A DNA stretch of 5,851 bases from Rhodoferax sp. (lineage in GTDB: Bacteria; Pseudomonadota; Gammaproteobacteria; Burkholderiales; Burkholderiaceae_C). Location of the stretch: NCBI GenBank assembly GCA_028711355.1, contig JAQTSL010000235.1, positions 1-5,851 on the forward strand, in the 5' to 3' direction. Below, piece after piece: positions 5,424 to 5,851 of the stretch; the stretch's first letter is position 1, and every line of letters starts with the position of its first letter. A model generated the notes under the pieces. That model ran no database searches and was not told the origin of the DNA. It worked only from the letters and a program-made list of their open reading frames with translations. Both the position numbers and the translations under genes were made by a program.

Positions 5424-5647
5424 CCCAGGGGACAAACCGTTGCTCCTGCGGCCATACGAAACCAATTTCACCTTGGCCCGGCCGAACGATTGGAATGGCT
5501 TCTGGACAACGGCAACATCCGCGTTGTGCCCGTCCGCGCCGACCCGATCCAAGCCTAACGTGAAAGAACGGCGTATCCAGGCGAGAGAATGCCTGGCCCT
5601 ACCAAGCCATCAATAAAACCCGACGAGTTCAGCGAGTCAGTGATTCA

Positions 5648-5661
5648 GGCCACAGCTGGCC
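5648..5661. repeat. Short hairpin GGCCA-CAGC-TGGCC
   Basis: Perfect 5-bp arms around a 4-base loop. No T-run follows on either strand. It lies 33 bases before the stronger hairpin at 5695. Confidence 0.35.
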
Positions 5662-5694
5662 CATAGCCATGCTTGACCAACATCGGTAGCCAGC

Positions 5695-5713
5695 GTGGCG
5701 CGTTACGCGCCAC
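5695..5713. repeat. Strong perfect hairpin GTGGCGCG-TTA-CGCGCCAC
   Basis: Perfect 8-bp GC-rich arms around a 3-base loop, among the most stable-looking stems in the window. No T-tract follows on either strand, so it is not a classic intrinsic terminator. The compact form resembles REP-type dispersed palindromes, but only a genome-wide search for further copies would show that. Confidence 0.5.
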
Positions 5714-5851
5714 CATCAACGCCTCGGTTAGTGCAACATTCGTTCTGTAATTTCAAGAACCGTTGACCTTGGTGGTACCCGGTTATTCTGGTTTTTGGAA
5801 TTTTTTGAATCAAGGCCCCTGCCAGGGCCGCCGGCAGGCACCCCCCGGTTG

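Larger units (their letters stand above)
5424..5851. other. Apparently non-coding or decayed region at the right edge
   Basis: No intact gene is recognised in these 428 bases. Short open frames exist on both strands at 5424-5616 but have no ribosome binding site or known motif. On the minus strand a short frame (5752-5645) reads VALTEALMVARNAPRWLPML and then VKHGYGPAVA before a TGA. It looks protein-like and could be the end of a lost gene, but it is cut by a stop at 5755-5753 and I do not recognise it. Two hairpins are visible (5648-5661 and 5695-5713). A T-rich patch (about 5790-5807) is followed by a GC-rich stretch able to fold at 5814-5837. The picture is of a scarred junction between gene blocks. 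Confidence 0.5.

Noticed and set aside
5289..5558. Plus-strand open frame of 89 codons downstream of the kinase
   Set aside because: Its first half is antisense to the lpdA fragment. The second half has no known motif.

Overview
The window looks like chromosomal DNA of a betaproteobacterium, probably of the order Burkholderiales. This is inferred from the protein style, the moderately high GC, and a dihydrolipoamide dehydrogenase (LpdA, E3) fragment near the right end whose peptide resembles Burkholderiales E3. No rRNA, tRNA, CRISPR array or intact mobile element was seen.

Layout. (1) Positions 1-518 (+): C-terminal end of a gene that enters from the left. It carries a histidine phosphotransfer (HPt) domain, most likely the tail of a hybrid sensor kinase. 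(2) 546-1850 (+): a soluble protein with an N-terminal receiver domain joined to a histidine kinase core, 27 bases after the HPt gene and probably in the same operon. (3) 1851-2202: a 352-base stretch with no convincing gene but several inverted repeats. (4) 2203-3042 (-): a five-EF-hand calcium-binding protein with a Pro/Gly-rich linker and no visible signal peptide. (5) 3043-3241: a divergent intergenic region with two perfect 8-bp-arm inverted repeats, the best regulatory sites in the window. (6) 3242-3982 and 4042-5166 (+): an OmpR-family response regulator and its membrane-bound EnvZ-like sensor kinase, which has a very short Pro/Gly-rich periplasmic loop. (7) 5162-5423 (-): a frameshifted internal fragment of lpdA whose edge supplies the stop codon of the sensor kinase. 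(8) 5424-5851: no intact gene, with a strong perfect hairpin at 5695-5713.

How the genes may work together. The left pair has the parts of a multistep phosphorelay: the HPt domain could pass phosphate to the receiver of the receiver-kinase protein. The right half is a compact divergent module in which the two-component system probably controls the EF-hand gene, and perhaps itself, through the shared intergenic region. Whether the signal is calcium or something else is not shown by the sequence. The right edge looks rearranged: a decayed piece of a core metabolic gene is joined directly to the end of the kinase gene.
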